NCBI GenBank assembly: GCA_033239525.1
Contig: BSYO01000009.1
Location: 16,637,299 to 16,701,298 of the forward strand
Direction: 5' to 3'
Origin: Nepenthes gracilis
Lineage: Eukaryota; Streptophyta; Magnoliopsida; Caryophyllales; Nepenthaceae
Length of the DNA stretch: 64,000 nucleotides
Positions 11,620 to 22,749 of this stretch are shown here, piece after piece. Position 1 is the first letter of the stretch, and each line of letters begins with the position of its first letter. The notes beneath the pieces were generated by a model. It ran no database searches. It was not told the DNA's origin and was given only the letters and a program-made list of their open reading frames with translations. A program made the translations under genes and the position numbers.

Positions 11620-12399
11620 ATGATCACCAGCCGACCTGCCAGAAGACTAGAAGACAGCAAGAAGCAGCAGACTGGGAGGAAGAAGCAGCGCATAGTAGAC
11701 AACATCATTAGCTTTAGTGATTGTGACTCGAACCATGTAATCTCCCCCCATGCTGACCCCCTTGTAATTTCTGCGCTCGTTTCAGATGGTACTTCGGACT
11801 ACCAGCTGAAGCGAGTCTTTATTGATAATGGTAGCTCTAAAGACTTTCTTTATTTGGACGCGTTCTTTAGATTAGGCCTAAAAAAGAACCAACTAAAACC
11901 TACTGAACGACCTTTATACGGCCTTGACAATGAACCGGTGCCCGTTCAAGGGACAATCCAACTGGAAGTCACCCTGGGCACTTACCCAAAAACAGCAAGT
12001 CGTATGCTAACATTTCTAGTGGTTGACCTGCCCTCTGTGTACAACGCGATACTAGGCAGGCCGTGCCTAACGGCGTTTGGGGCAGTCACGTTAATTCCAC
12101 ATCTAAAAATAAAATTCCCAACGTCCTACGGCGTTGGAGAAGTTCTGGGAGATCAGGTCACTGGGCGGACCTGTTACATGGCCCAGATCGCCCCTAGTGG
12201 CAGAACTGGCATGGTAGGAGAACTCGATCATCGAGACGAGACCACCTTGCAGCAAGCGCAGCCTGGTGAAGCCACGAATCTGGTCCCACTGGACCCGGGG
12301 GAATCAGATAAGTGTGTCCAGATTGGCAGCTCACTCACCGGGCCGCAACGCGATGAATTGATCGCGTTTCTACGAAGGAACGCAGACCTTTTTGCCTAG
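11620..12399 (+). pseudogene. pro: Element 1 aspartic protease region
   Basis: Retroviral-type protease that would cleave the Gag-Pol polyprotein. The active site reads FIDNGSS (DNG instead of the usual DSG or DTG; the same DNG is seen in element 2), followed by YNAILGRP. TAG at 12397 sits where a tryptophan codon is likely, just before the reverse transcriptase. Confidence 0.85.
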
Positions 12400-12411
12400 A
12401 CTCCCGTAGAC

Positions 12412-13540
12412 ATGCCCGGGATTTCAGCTGAAGTGATGGTCCATAAGTTGGGCCTTGATCCAGACCGCAAGCCGGTCAGACAGAAGCGGAGGAATCACTC
12501 CGTCGAAAAACTGATCGCCATCCGAGAGGAGGTGAAGAAGCTGCTGGACGCAGGCTTCATCAGAGAGGTCCAATACCCGGATTGGCTCTCAAACGTTGTC
12601 CTGGTTAAGAAGAGCAACGGGAAATGACGAATGTGCGTCGATTTTACCGACGTCAACAAGGCCTGCCCAAAGGACAGCTTTCCCTTGCCCCGGATTGACC
12701 TGCTGGTTGACTCCACGGCTGGGCACGAGCTGCTAAGCTTCATGGACGCTTATTCGGGCTACAACCAGATCAGAATGAGTCCATAAGACGAGGAGCATAC
12801 CTCGTTCATGACGGACCAGGGCACCTATTGCTATAGGGTCATGCCCTTCGGGTTAAAGAACGCTGGAGCCACTTACCAGCGGCTAGTGAACAAGATGTTC
12901 GAAGAGTAAATCGGTCGCAACATGGAGGTCTACGTCGACGACATGCTCGTCAAGAGCAGAGTCACGGGCGACCACATACGTGACCTGGAAGAGTCCTTTG
13001 GGGTGCTTCGCCAGCACCAAATGAAATTAAATCCAGCCAAGTGTGTCTTCGGGGTAGCCTTAGGGAAGTTCTTGGGTTTTATTGTCTCTCAGCGAGGGAT
13101 CGAGGCAAACCCAGAAGAGATTAAGGTCCTGGCTGACATGGCTCCCCCGAGAAGCGTAAAAAGACGTCCGATTGATCGACGGTGGCGCTCTGTTCCGCTT
13201 CTCGCGAGTCGGGAGACAAGTACCGGCCCTTCTTTAAAGCCTTAAGAGGGACAAAGTCTAACAGTTTCGGTGGACGGCTGTGCGCGGACCGCCTTGATGA
13301 GTTGAAGATGATTCCAGCCCAGCCACCGTTGTTAGCATCACCCAAGGACGGAGAGGAGCTATACCTTTACTTGGGCAAGATCGGAAGCATCCCTCAGCTC
13401 CGTCCTTGTGCGCCAAGAGTCTGATATCCAACAACCGGTCTATTATGTGAGCAAGACATTGCCTGGCAAAAAACTCGCTACCCGCTGGCCCTGAAAAAAT
13501 GGCGGCACTTATCTTCCGCAGTGTAAAATTGAGGTCATAT
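12412..13540 (+). pseudogene. Element 1 reverse transcriptase and first RNase H
   Basis: RNA-dependent DNA polymerase of the element. Conserved blocks: LLDAGFIREVQYPDWLSNVVLVKK, RMCVDFTDVNKACPKDSFPLP, MPFGLKNAGATYQRLVNKMF, and the catalytic YVDDM at 12931-12945. In-frame stops lie at 12625 (TGA for W, by comparison with element 2 GKWRM), 12784 (TAA for E) and 12907 (TAA for Q). A frameshift near 13160 breaks the connection to the first RNase H (PFFKALRGTKS; YLYLG...). The catalytic aspartates are intact, but the frame is dead. Confidence 0.9.
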
Positions 13541-13557
13541 TTTGGGCGCATCGCGTA

Positions 13558-14550
13558 GTGGTCCTTACGGACCAGCCACGAAAGACATACTCCAAAAGCC
13601 CGACGTTTGGGCGATTGGTAAAGTGGGCCATTGAATTGGGTGAGTTCGACATTGAGTTCGAGCCCGGACACGCCATAAAGGCGCGAGCTCGGCCGACTTC
13701 ATCGTTGAGACCACGACACCCATTCAAGAGGAACAGCCCAGAAAAACGAAGAAACAGCCCGGTGAGGCTCGAATGGGCACTCCACGTGGATGGATCATCC
13801 ACGGACAAAGGGCTGTGGAGCAGGGTGATCTTAACGACCCTCGACGGATTTGAGATCAAGTATTCCCTGAAACTTGATTTCCCAGCGACCAACAACGTCG
13901 CTGAGTACGAAGCCTTACTAGCTGGCTTGCGGTTGGCAAAGGAATGCTCTGCCAAGAGGTTGGCAGTCCACAGCGACTCCGAACTAATCGTCAACCAGGT
14001 CAATGGGGGCTTCGAAGCAAACAACCCTTCCTTGGCCAGGTACCTGGCAAAGGCAAAGGAAACCATCCAGGGCTTCGACAAGCTGACCCTGGTTCACATT
14101 CCTCGAGCAGAAAATTGGAAGGCAGACCGGCTGGCTAGAGCAGCTGCTGCCGAGATCCTAGAGCAATATTCGAGGGACATGCGGGAGGTTCTGAACACTC
14201 CTAGCATAGAGAAGCAGGAGGCCATGCATATTTCCGAGACGGAAAACTGGATGACTCCTTACCTTAGATACTTGGCCGACGGATCACTTCCGGAGGACAT
14301 AGAAAAGGCCAGCGATATCAAAAAGACGGTCATTTGGTACACGGTAGTTGACCGACGGCAGATTGGCCGCATGGATACTCAACTCCGTATCTCCGCATCG
14401 TCTATCTCCCGTGGAGGCGGACTACGCGCCAGGCGAAGTTTACCTCGGGATCTGCGGATCACACGTAGGCGGGAAGAACCTAGCCTTCAAAATTATGCGG
14501 CAGGGCTACTACTGGCCCTCAATGAAAAAGGACGCGCTAGAGTTTGTTAA
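13558..14550 (+). pseudogene. Element 1 second, archaeal-type RNase H (aRNH)
   Basis: This frame carries a second RNase H domain: LHVDGSSTDKG (first acidic residue), NNVAEYEALLAGLRLA, HSDSELIVNQVNGG, and a final N-x-x-A-D (NWKADRLAR). A duplicated RNase H of this type is the hallmark of the Tat group. The upstream part (VLTDQPRKTYSKSPTFGRLVKWAIELGEFDIEFEPG) is the end of the first RNase H. The last third runs out of frame relative to integrase. Confidence 0.85.
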
Positions 14551-15482
14551 GAAATGTGAGAGCTGCCAGCTTCATGACAACCTCCATCACCAGCCGTCCG
14601 CTGACTTAAAGTCCCTTCAGGCCCCGTGGCCCTTCGCGCAATGGGGGCTTGACATTCTCGGCCCATTTCCCATTGCCACGGGACAAAGGAAATTCATCAT
14701 AGCGGGCATCGACTACTTCACTAAGTGGGTCGAGGCTGCCCCGCTTGCAAAGATCACAGAACACAATGCTCTAGAGTTCCTTCGCCAGAGCATTGTCTGC
14801 AGATTTGGCGTCCCAGAGGTTGTGATAACCGATAACGGGACCCAATTTTCGGGAAAACGCTTCACCAAGTATTGCACCAGCCTTGGAATCAAGCTGGTCC
14901 ACACTTCGGTAGCATACCCCCAGGCCAACGGGCAGGTGGAGGTCACAAACCGTACGCTACTCCACGGGTTAAAGACTAAGTTGGAGGACGCTGGGGGCTC
15001 CTGGGCTGACGAGCTCCCATCCGTCCTCTGGTCATATCGTACAACCCCGAAGGAACCAACGCGCGAGACGCCCTTCAGCCTATGTTACGGATCAAGCGGT
15101 AATTTCGGAAATCGGGCTCCCAAGTCTCAGGGTGGAGTCCTTTGACCTACAGACCAACTCCCAGAAAATCAGGGAGCATTTGGACTTGCTAGAAGAAGCC
15201 CGCGACGCCGCCAGAATACGGACAGCAGCGTACCAACACCGAGTTACCCGATACTACAACAAAAAGGTAAAAGCTCGGCAATTCGACGTTGGGGACTTAG
15301 TCCTACGTGGCATCGAGGCCACAGGCAAGCTGGCCGGCCGAAACAAGCTCTCTCCCAACTGGGAGGGACCTTTCCTCATCTCCGCCGTCCTGCGCAATGG
15401 AGCGTACAAGCTCCGGAACCAGGACGGAAAGTTGGTCCCACGAACGTGGAACGCGACCCACCTGAAGCGCTACTTCCAATAG
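14348..15482 (+). pseudogene. Element 1 integrase
   Basis: Inserts element DNA into the chromosome. A zinc-binding remnant (CESCQLHDN) is followed by the DDE core: WGLDILGPFP, VITDNGTQFSGK and QANGQVEVTNR. A frameshift near 15090-15130 moves into the C-terminal frame (15132-15482), which ends with FDVGDLVLR, NWEGPFLISAVL and WNATHLKRYFQ before TAG at 15480. No chromodomain is present, as expected for Tat elements. Confidence 0.9.
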
Positions 15483-15660
15483 GGAACCCAGGTACGCTTT
15501 TACTCAATCCTGTGCATTCATTCGTGTGCTTGCTTTCACTTTGAAAAAATGGGAGTTTACTTAGCATATAGAATCCTAGGACCTATGAACTATGTTTGCC
15601 TTGCAGGTATCCATCCGACCCAGACTGCCCCTAAGTCGGGAGGGTCTTCACCCTCTCGTT

Positions 15661-15955
15661 AAACCCTAGTCATTTAGGTGGCCCAAAAAGTGGTCTGAAA
15701 CCCTAGTCATCCAAGCGGCCCATAAGCGGTCTTAAACCCTAGTCATCTAGGTGGCCCATGAGCGGTCTAAAACCCTGGTCATCTAAGTGGCCCATGAGCG
15801 GTCTTAAACCTTGGTCATCCAAGTGGCCCATAAGCGGTCTTAAACCCTAGTCATCTAGGTGGCCTATGAGCGGTCTGAAACCTCGGTCATCCGAGCGGCT
15901 CAATAGCGGTCGTACTAAACCTTGGTCATCCAAGTGGCCCATAACGGTCTGAAAA
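15661..15955 (+). repeat. 36-bp tandem repeats, about 8 copies, each with a small hairpin
   Basis: Units begin AAACC and contain N-TCAT-N' followed by a GTGGCCCATGAGCGGTCT-like half. The palindromic core varies between units but often stays paired: CCTAGTCATCTAGG (twice), CTTGGTCATCCAAG (twice), CTCGGTCATCCGAG (once). It lies just after integrase, where related Tat elements are known to carry variable tandem repeats. Confidence 0.9.
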
Positions 15956-16030
15956 CCTTAGGGGGCAAGAATGGCACACGCGACGACTTCCTTTTGGGGA
16001 GCAGCAACATCAGTCAACGACGGTCGAAGG

Positions 16031-16385
16031 GAGAAGCATTACTTCTCCAGCATTGGCAGCCCAAATCTTCACTTGATCGGCGCCACCAGGCTGGTTCTTA
16101 CAACCGCCTGCTCAGCTCAAGGATCTACTCCTTAAGCAGACAGCCAACCAAGTTGGCTATCCCACGCACCAACCTCCTTTGTAAAGGGATGGCGCGACTA
16201 AGCAATAAACGAGAAGCGTTCCTTCTCTAACACTGACTGCCCAAGTTGTCGCTTGGGCAGCACCGCAAGGCTGGTTAATGCAACCACCTACCAAGCCTGG
16301 GGGCTCAGCTCCTTAGGCAACCAAGCGACGGTCGCTAGCCAACCAAGTTGGCCACCCCATACAACAAACATCAAGCAATAAAAGG
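16031..16385 (+). repeat. Two diverged direct copies, about 180 bp each
   Basis: GAGAAGCATTACTTCTC (16031) and GAGAAGCGTTCCTTCTC (16211) start two related blocks. Both then contain CAGGCTGGTT or AAGGCTGGTT, and CCAACCAAGTTGG. Each starts with a small inverted repeat (GAGAAG...CTTCTC). Non-coding spacer between pol and the antisense gene. Confidence 0.7.
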
Positions 16386-16530
16386 CAATGGACACTGGGC
16401 TGAAAAAGGATTTTCATTTCATTAAGTATGTTACAGTTTACATACTGTCAAAAAAAAGGGGGAGTACAAAAAGCTACAAGGCTGGCGGACCACCACGATC
16501 ATCCACGAGGCTCTCTCTGCGGAGTCTTCC

Positions 16531-18267
16531 TTACGCAGCCGCCGCGGTTTCTTTGATTAATAAACTCCGGGAAGTCGGGAACGACCAACCGTGCGACATG
16601 GCGTCAATGTTGAGCAAATCTAACAGCCGGGCGTGTAGTGCGCCGCCGACCTCATGGAGGGTCATCCAGTAGCTACCGCTCTCTCAGCAGCCTCTCGATC
16701 TGCGAGGCGTTTGTTGCTCGCTTTCAGTCGATCATCCTCTTCCTTTAGGCGAGCAACCTCCGCCTTCAGCTCGGCAACCTCCGCCTTCAACTCGGCGTTC
16801 TCTGCCTCCACGCCCGCCATAACTGTCTCAAGAGCAGCTGTCTGCTCGCGGAACTCCCCTCCTAAGGCGGCCAGCTTGGCATCCAGCCAGGCTATTTCTG
16901 CCTCCTTCTCAGCTAGTGCCTCGTCACGCTGCACCATTGCCTTAAGAAGTGTAGAGGCGACCTTCAATGGCTGCACAAACGACAACAAACAGAAGACCGG
17001 TTAGAAACCTTGAAGGGACGAAGTACGAGGAATCGACCGCCAAGAATCATACCTCCAAAAATGTCCTCATGGGTCCCTTAGGCCTGGCCCCCAGACCCGG
17101 CTCAGGTGGCGGAGGACCAAGAGCATCCACTCGTGCCGAACACGCCGCTGCCTCATCTAGAATGCTTTCTAAGAGCTCATCATCCTCAACAGCAGCGGCG
17201 GGCTCCTCTCTTGCAGCCTCTGGAGTAGATGCTACGGGCTCCTCCTTGGCTGCCTCCGGAGCAACTGCTAAAGAATCGAGCCCCGCGATTGACTCCACGG
17301 CAGAAGTACGCACAACCGCCTCATGAGCTGGCTCCTCAGAAGGTCCCACCAATTCAGCGCCTGGAGCCACCTTAGCTGCAGGTTGGGCCAGGACCACGCC
17401 TCCGGCCTCCACCGGCCAGTCCTCGATGGATTTCTCCACCCCAGAAGTGCTGCCGGATCCACCGCAGATCCCGGCCGCCACAAGGTCAATCTGCGATGGG
17501 GACGATGAGGACGTAGAAGTAGCCCTCTCAACGGCCTCCTCCGAGGGCCTTGAACGGATGATCACACCCTTAGAGTCCTCGGGCCTCGACATCTTAATCG
17601 GAGGCCGCGGCTTCTGAACTGGAGACGGCGGCCCCCAGTTAACTTTCTTGGACTCTATTCGGGAAATCAAAAAATCCCGCTTAAAGTCGTCGGGGTTCTT
17701 CTTTATCTTATCAAGCGACCACTCGCAAAAGCGAACGAATCCGTCGAGGAGACGGTGTCCCAAAGTAGACCTCCAGAATCGTGCCCCAGCTTTTGGCAAG
17801 CGGCCACTTCTCCGACACTTTCACGAAGAAGAACCAATTTTCCAGTTCTTCAATAAATCATGGATGGCCGAGCTAATTTTTATTCCGGCGCGAGGAGTGA
17901 GCGATATCCACTCTCCGCCCTGAATTACTTTAAATACAACCCTAACGCCGGTCATCCTAAACTTTTTGCCAAACTTTCGAGCAAAAATACACAAAGTACA
18001 GAGATACCTCACTGCATTGGCATGAAATTGGGCAATGGGAACTCGCAGAGCCTTTATGATCGCTTCGAATTCCTCCGGCAAAGGCAAGCGGAGGCCGCTC
18101 CTCAGGTGAGCCTCGTAAACGGTAATGTAGCCCTCTGGTGGAGAAAAGGCTTTGTCGTCGGCGCTTGGAACCTTCCAAGCCATCTCTTTAGGGATGTTAT
18201 ATTCGACGCACAAAGCCTTGATATCGTCCTCTCTCAGATCAGATGAAAAATCCGCCACGGAAGCCAT
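16531..18267 (-). pseudogene. Element 1 antisense gene (transposon-associated domain plus coiled coil, one intron)
   Basis: Lies antisense between pol and the 3' LTR. ATG at 18267 gives MASVADFSSDLREDDIK. Residues 40-110 (PPEGYITVYEAHLRSGLRLPLPE, then PIAQFHANAVRYL) resemble the plant 'putative gypsy-type transposon' domain. A one-base loss near 17845 shifts the frame; the gene continues at 17799-17053 with a basic segment and a long Ala/Glu/Pro-rich region. A GT-AG intron of 82 bp (17052-16971) joins in phase 0 to exon 2, a strong coiled coil (EAEIAWLDAKLAALGGEF..., then LKAEVAELKAEVARLKEE). A second frameshift near 16690 permits reading to a stop at 16531 (MTLHEVGGALHARLLDLL). Function unknown; similar extra ORFs are known in Tat elements. 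Element 2 carries a homologue with the same layout. Confidence 0.75.
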
Positions 18268-18406
18268 GATCGGAAAAAGTTTCAGGGTGTCTTCGAAGGG
18301 TTTGTCTGAGAAATGGGAACGAGGAAGACGAAGGAGGCGTAACCGATTTCAAAAAACGGAAGGAAAACTTAAGCGCCAAGCATGCAAAGGACGCCGTCAG
18401 TCCTGC

Positions 18407-18580
18407 CACGTGTCACCTCCTCATTCGACCCAGCCAAAGGACGGGACTCCCGCATGAAACCCCTCATTAATGGCACCGTCAGAATTGCCACGTGTCGCCA
18501 CTCCACTTGACCTCGCCAAAGGACGGATCTCTGGCGTATTAATTACCCGGATCTCCTTCCAACCAAAGGAGGACACGTGT
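18407..18580 (-). promoter_or_regulatory. Three G-boxes in diverged 82-85-bp repeats upstream of the antisense gene
   Basis: CACGTG cores at 18407-18412, 18489-18494 and 18574-18579, each within a CCACGTGTC or ACACGTGTC context and each near AAAGGACGG- or AAAGGAGG-like sequence. Spacing is 82 then 85 bp. The first core is 140 bp before the antisense ATG. G-boxes bind bZIP and bHLH factors (ABA and light responses). No TATA box is evident close to the ATG. Confidence 0.65.
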
Positions 18581-18639
18581 CGCTTTCTGCCTTGCAGTCC
18601 GGGCAAAAGCTGGCAGAAATCATTCCCAAAATTGGCCGA

Positions 18640-18857
18640 GGACGGTCAACAATTCTGGAACTCCGGAATTGACCAGGACGGTCAATAATTCGGAACTCGA
18701 ATTGACCAGACGATCGACAATTACGGAACACCGAATTGGCCAGACGATCAACAATCTTTGGTACTCGGAATTGGCCAGGACGGTCAACAATTCTGGTACT
18801 CCGGAATTGGCCAAAACGGTCAACGATTCCGGTCAAGCCCTCCTTTACTCTTTTATA
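18640..18857. repeat. About 36-bp tandem repeats with W-box and EcoRI-like palindromes
   Basis: Five to six diverged units of the form GGTCAACAATTCnGG...CCGGAATTGACC. Each is an imperfect palindrome (CAATTC...GAATTG) flanked by W-box cores (GGTCAA...TTGACC). A minus-strand TTATAAAAG lies just beyond, at 18849-18857. Confidence 0.75.
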
Positions 18858-18933
18858 AGTTTCCACAGGAATCTCAAGGCAAGAAAAAACGTCCCATCAT
18901 GAACATACTGGAGGCCAGAAATCTGACCACCAG

Positions 18934-18946
18934 CATGGGGGGCTAG
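18934..18946 (+). promoter_or_regulatory. Element 1 polypurine tract
   Basis: CATGGGGGGCTAG lies immediately before the 3' LTR (plus-strand DNA primer). The same 13 bases lie at the equivalent place in element 2. Confidence 0.85.
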
Positions 18947-20339
18947 TGATGGGTATACCAATAATGGGCTGGCCCAAAGAAAGGTCAACGGAAGCCCATT
19001 AAGGCCAGTCAACGTTTCTAACGGCCCAATAAGAAGACGGGCCCAGGAACTAAAAGGCCCAAGGACGGTCAACGTTGGCATTGACCGTCCTGGCGGCCAA
19101 CTTGCTCACAAACGGTCAACTCGGCGTTGACCAGTTTGCTGGGCCTTCAAAGGCTTTGCAACAGTGATGGGCCTATTCCATTACGCCCCCACAGCCCATC
19201 ACTCGCCGCCGCCGCGCTCTCCCGCCGTTCTCCACGGCGGCGGCCAAGGCGGCGGTCGGCAACTCGAGGCGTTGACTGCCTCGCTCCCCATCTTTGGGCC
19301 CAAATGAGGCCCTTCTACGTAATGGGCTCGACTCCCTCGGGCCCATAGCCCAAATGGAGGCAGCAACAGGCGCCTTTCATAAGGGCGGCCAACACGCACG
19401 CGACGGTCAACCCGTGCGTTGGCCGTCGCGCTGCACGATGGGTCCCCAAAAGCCTTCTAACGAGTAACGGGCCTGACCCGATTAGGTCCATCAGTCGTAA
19501 CAAGGCCAGCCACGATCTTCCAAGGATATTCCACGATCTCAAAGGGAATATCAGCGGGTTGGCGCCCTTCAAATAAGGAAGGCGCCATATCCTTCCAACT
19601 CCTTGCCAGCCAAGGAACCTCAACGGTAAGGAAAGAGGCTAACTTGGAAGGTGGTTGACTGCCTCAGAAGGAAACAATCCTCCACAATTGGGCAACAAGT
19701 ATCAGCCTCCAGAAGGAAGGTCAACAACAGAATATTGGGACGATCACTCCTTCCAAAAGAGGAGGATCACTATCTTTGCCATAAAAGAGGCCCTGGATCC
19801 ACCATCCAGGGCACGCTATCTTACACGTTTTCTTGAACGCTTTCATACAGGCTTTCTTGAACGCTTTCATACAGGCTCTGATTCAGGCATTCAGGGATAC
19901 TTTCATTCAGGCCTTGAAACATTCTCTTTTCAAGCTCAGACTGAGACAGAAAACCCTAAGTGCTCTGAGAATCAAGCTCTGGTTCCCAACAGTCAAACTC
20001 TCAATCACAATCCAACTCCAGGGCAACGAACGGGTCTTTACACACGTTCTCTGCCTTCCCACCATCCAGATACGAGAAAGGACTTGCGCTTTTCTGACAT
20101 CTGGAACAATACACTCCTTTCCTCTCTCCCATTGCTTTCAATCTCTTTCAGTCCATTCCATTGAAGGCTGGTTTACTGACTTGAGCGTCGGAGTATTTTC
20201 GGTGGGATTACATCCCGCAGTAAACGCTGACCTCTTGTTCGTTTTAGTGGTGTGCAGGATTCGTACTCGGTGAACGGAGCCGGTTCAAACCATCCAGAAG
20301 AATCTGAATCTGTTCGAAATCGGATCCAGGTACGCATCA
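18947..20339 (+). repeat. Element 1 3' LTR
   Basis: Starts TGATGGGTATACC, ends GTACGCATCA, followed by TSD TAACC. It keeps two perfect inverted W-box pairs (19063-19090 and 19114-19132) that are damaged in the 5' LTR. TTGAGCGTCGGAGTA lies near 20180. Confidence 0.95.
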
Positions 20340-20344
20340 TAACC

Positions 20345-21500
20345 AATTCTTAATATTATGAGAATTTTCACCACTTACCTTCAAAGATAAAATTTAAAAC
20401 CAAACCTCATCCTCCACTAGTAAGCATTCTACCAGTGTTTTAATTCAAGAAATAATAATATTGTATCAAATTGTAGTTCTTTGATTTTTATTTTTTAACT
20501 TTCATATTTATATTTTTAATTGTTTGATTTTTTGTTTGAGTTTTACTTTGTGACATGCTTGAATAAAGATTGTAATGAGTACTTTTTAAATATTTTTGAT
20601 AAACTAAACAATTTTAGATTTTTATATTTTTACTTTTGAGTGAGTGAATCTTTTAATTTGAAAAAAATATTATCTTTTAATATTATGATCTTTTATTTTA
20701 TTATAATATCAATGAGAAATTCTTTCTTGTCATTTGTTTTTATCATATTAACAAATTGAAAATTGTAATCATATGAGTATTAAATTTCATCATGTTGTAA
20801 ATCTTAATAAGGAGAAATTTGACATCTTTAAATAATTTATAAATTTTCTTTCTAAATTTATATTGGTCAAATTTATAATTAGATCTTTTATATTTCTCTG
20901 ATATTATTTTAGATGGTTGATCGTAATTTTTATTCAGTTGATTTATGTAATGCTTTATTAGGGTGCTTATTACTAGATTGATAATTTCTCCTAGGATGTC
21001 TATATGATGGCTATTGATGATGGCTAGCATGGCATTTTCTGTGGTAAGATGATTTGGAAATTGATGGAGCCTTTACTTTGTCAATGTCATATTGTTAACA
21101 AAAGGCTTTCATTTATAATTTACTTATTTATTATCTTTATAAAATTTTAATTTCTTTTCATATTTTTAACATAAAGACAATCCTCCTTTTCTGATAAAAA
21201 TAAATAATTGACTACAAATTATCTTTTCACAATGAATAATTGCCTCCAAAGAGATTAAAATTTTTAATTAAGATCATTTAAAAATTACATATCTTAAATT
21301 TAATAATACTAATTTAGAACTTGATAATTCATCTTCAATATTTTCAATAAAAAGCTTAGAAGATAGTGAGACTTAATATATTAGTAGTACTATAATAGTA
21401 TCATCATCTCTAGAGTTTTAAATTGTTTTAATATGATTTAGAATATAATTCTTGTTGGGGGGAGTCAAAGAATTGAGTAGCCAAATTTGAGTGTGCCAAA
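20345..21500. other. Very AT-rich stretch; possible continuation of the pararetrovirus relic
   Basis: One 95-codon minus-strand frame (20743-21030) encodes a Lys/Ile/Asn-rich protein (NLVISTLIKHYINQLNKNY). Its position downstream of the pararetrovirus relic would suit a capsid-region remnant, but no diagnostic motif is visible. Otherwise no gene seen. Confidence 0.35.
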
Positions 21501-22749
21501 AAAATTAGTAAAAATGAATTGACAGGCCTAATGCCCGGCATTTTTTGAACTGGTTAAGCGATGACAACCATACCGACTTGATGGAGTAAGTATAAAATCT
21601 CATATTTGGACTTGCCATCTATATTTTAATAATAGATTGATTCACAATTAAATTATTTTTTTTTTAAAAAAATTAATTTTTAAAAATTAAATATCAGGTG
21701 ATTTGGTTAGGAATAATAATTTCTAGTATTAAAATGTTAAAGTGGTTTTGACTTATATCGTAATTGATATTGTATCTTATTAGTTTCTTGATTTTCATGT
21801 ATATCTTCTTCATGAGATTGAATATCATCTCTATTTGTATCAATTGTTTGAACTGTTTTTATTATTACACTACGTTGCTTTTTTGATTGAAGAGTTGAAG
21901 GTGTAGACCTAGTAGTTTATTGAAAATTTTCAATAAGTTCTTCTAATATGTCATTTGCTTTTTTTTTTTTTAGGAAGTTGCATTATCTGTTTAGTAGGTG
22001 AAGTATAAGACATACTAAGAGGAGGAGATATACTGTATGAAAATTAATTAGTAGTAATTACTTAATTATTTTGTATAAAAGTTTTTAATTGATCTAATTA
22101 TTTTGTTATATTATATAAATTTTGAGATTGATAATTACTTTATTCATATATTTTCTTAATATCTTCCAAATTTGAAATATATTTCAAATTATAATATGTT
22201 CCTTCTTAAAAGAAGTAGCTATGATTATTATTCCATCTGTATTTAATTTGAGCAAAAGCAATGTTGGATAGGTTAAAGTAATAGTTTGACCATTGGAGAT
22301 GGTCCATTGATTAGTGATTCGAGTATTTACACTAATTTGATTATTGATTTGATCTAAGAATAGAGATTTAGATATTAAATTATTTCTATCTGCATAAGGA
22401 ATGAACCATTTAGAAAATGAAATATCACATCTAATTTATTTATTATTTGTTTTCTTCATTCTATATATTTAATTATTTATTTCTGAGTAAAAATTAAAAA
22501 TATTATTTTTTAAAAAATAGGCACTTTCTTCTGATATGAATTTTTATGTAAGTAATCCATATCAAGTGTGAAATATATTTCTATCATAATCACATTAATA
22601 AATTGCATAATAGAATAATTTGGTGAATGTGGAACTATTTGATTAATAAATTTTGGAATAAGATTCTTACAATCTATATTTCTAATTTCTTAAGTATAAA
22701 TAGAATGAAATTGTGTATTAGTTGATGGTTTGAATGCATCATCTTCAGA

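Larger units (their letters stand above)
8549..20339 (+). mobile_element. Element 1: Tat-lineage Ty3/gypsy LTR retrotransposon, near complete
   Basis: An 11.8-kb element bounded by LTRs (8549-9947, 18947-20339) and an exact 5-bp duplication TAACC (8544-8548, 20340-20344). Internal order: primer site TGGCGCCGTCTGTGG, gag, aspartic protease, reverse transcriptase with RNase H, a second (archaeal-type) RNase H, integrase, a long non-coding stretch with tandem repeats, an antisense gene, and polypurine tract. The duplicated RNase H and the long 3' region place it in the Tat/Ogre/Retand group. Several in-frame stops and frameshifts make it non-autonomous now. The two LTRs differ at many sites, so it is not a recent insertion. 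Confidence 0.95.

Noticed and set aside
15661..15955. CRISPR-like array
   Set aside because: The 36-bp repeats are directly adjacent with no unique spacers, in a plant retrotransposon.
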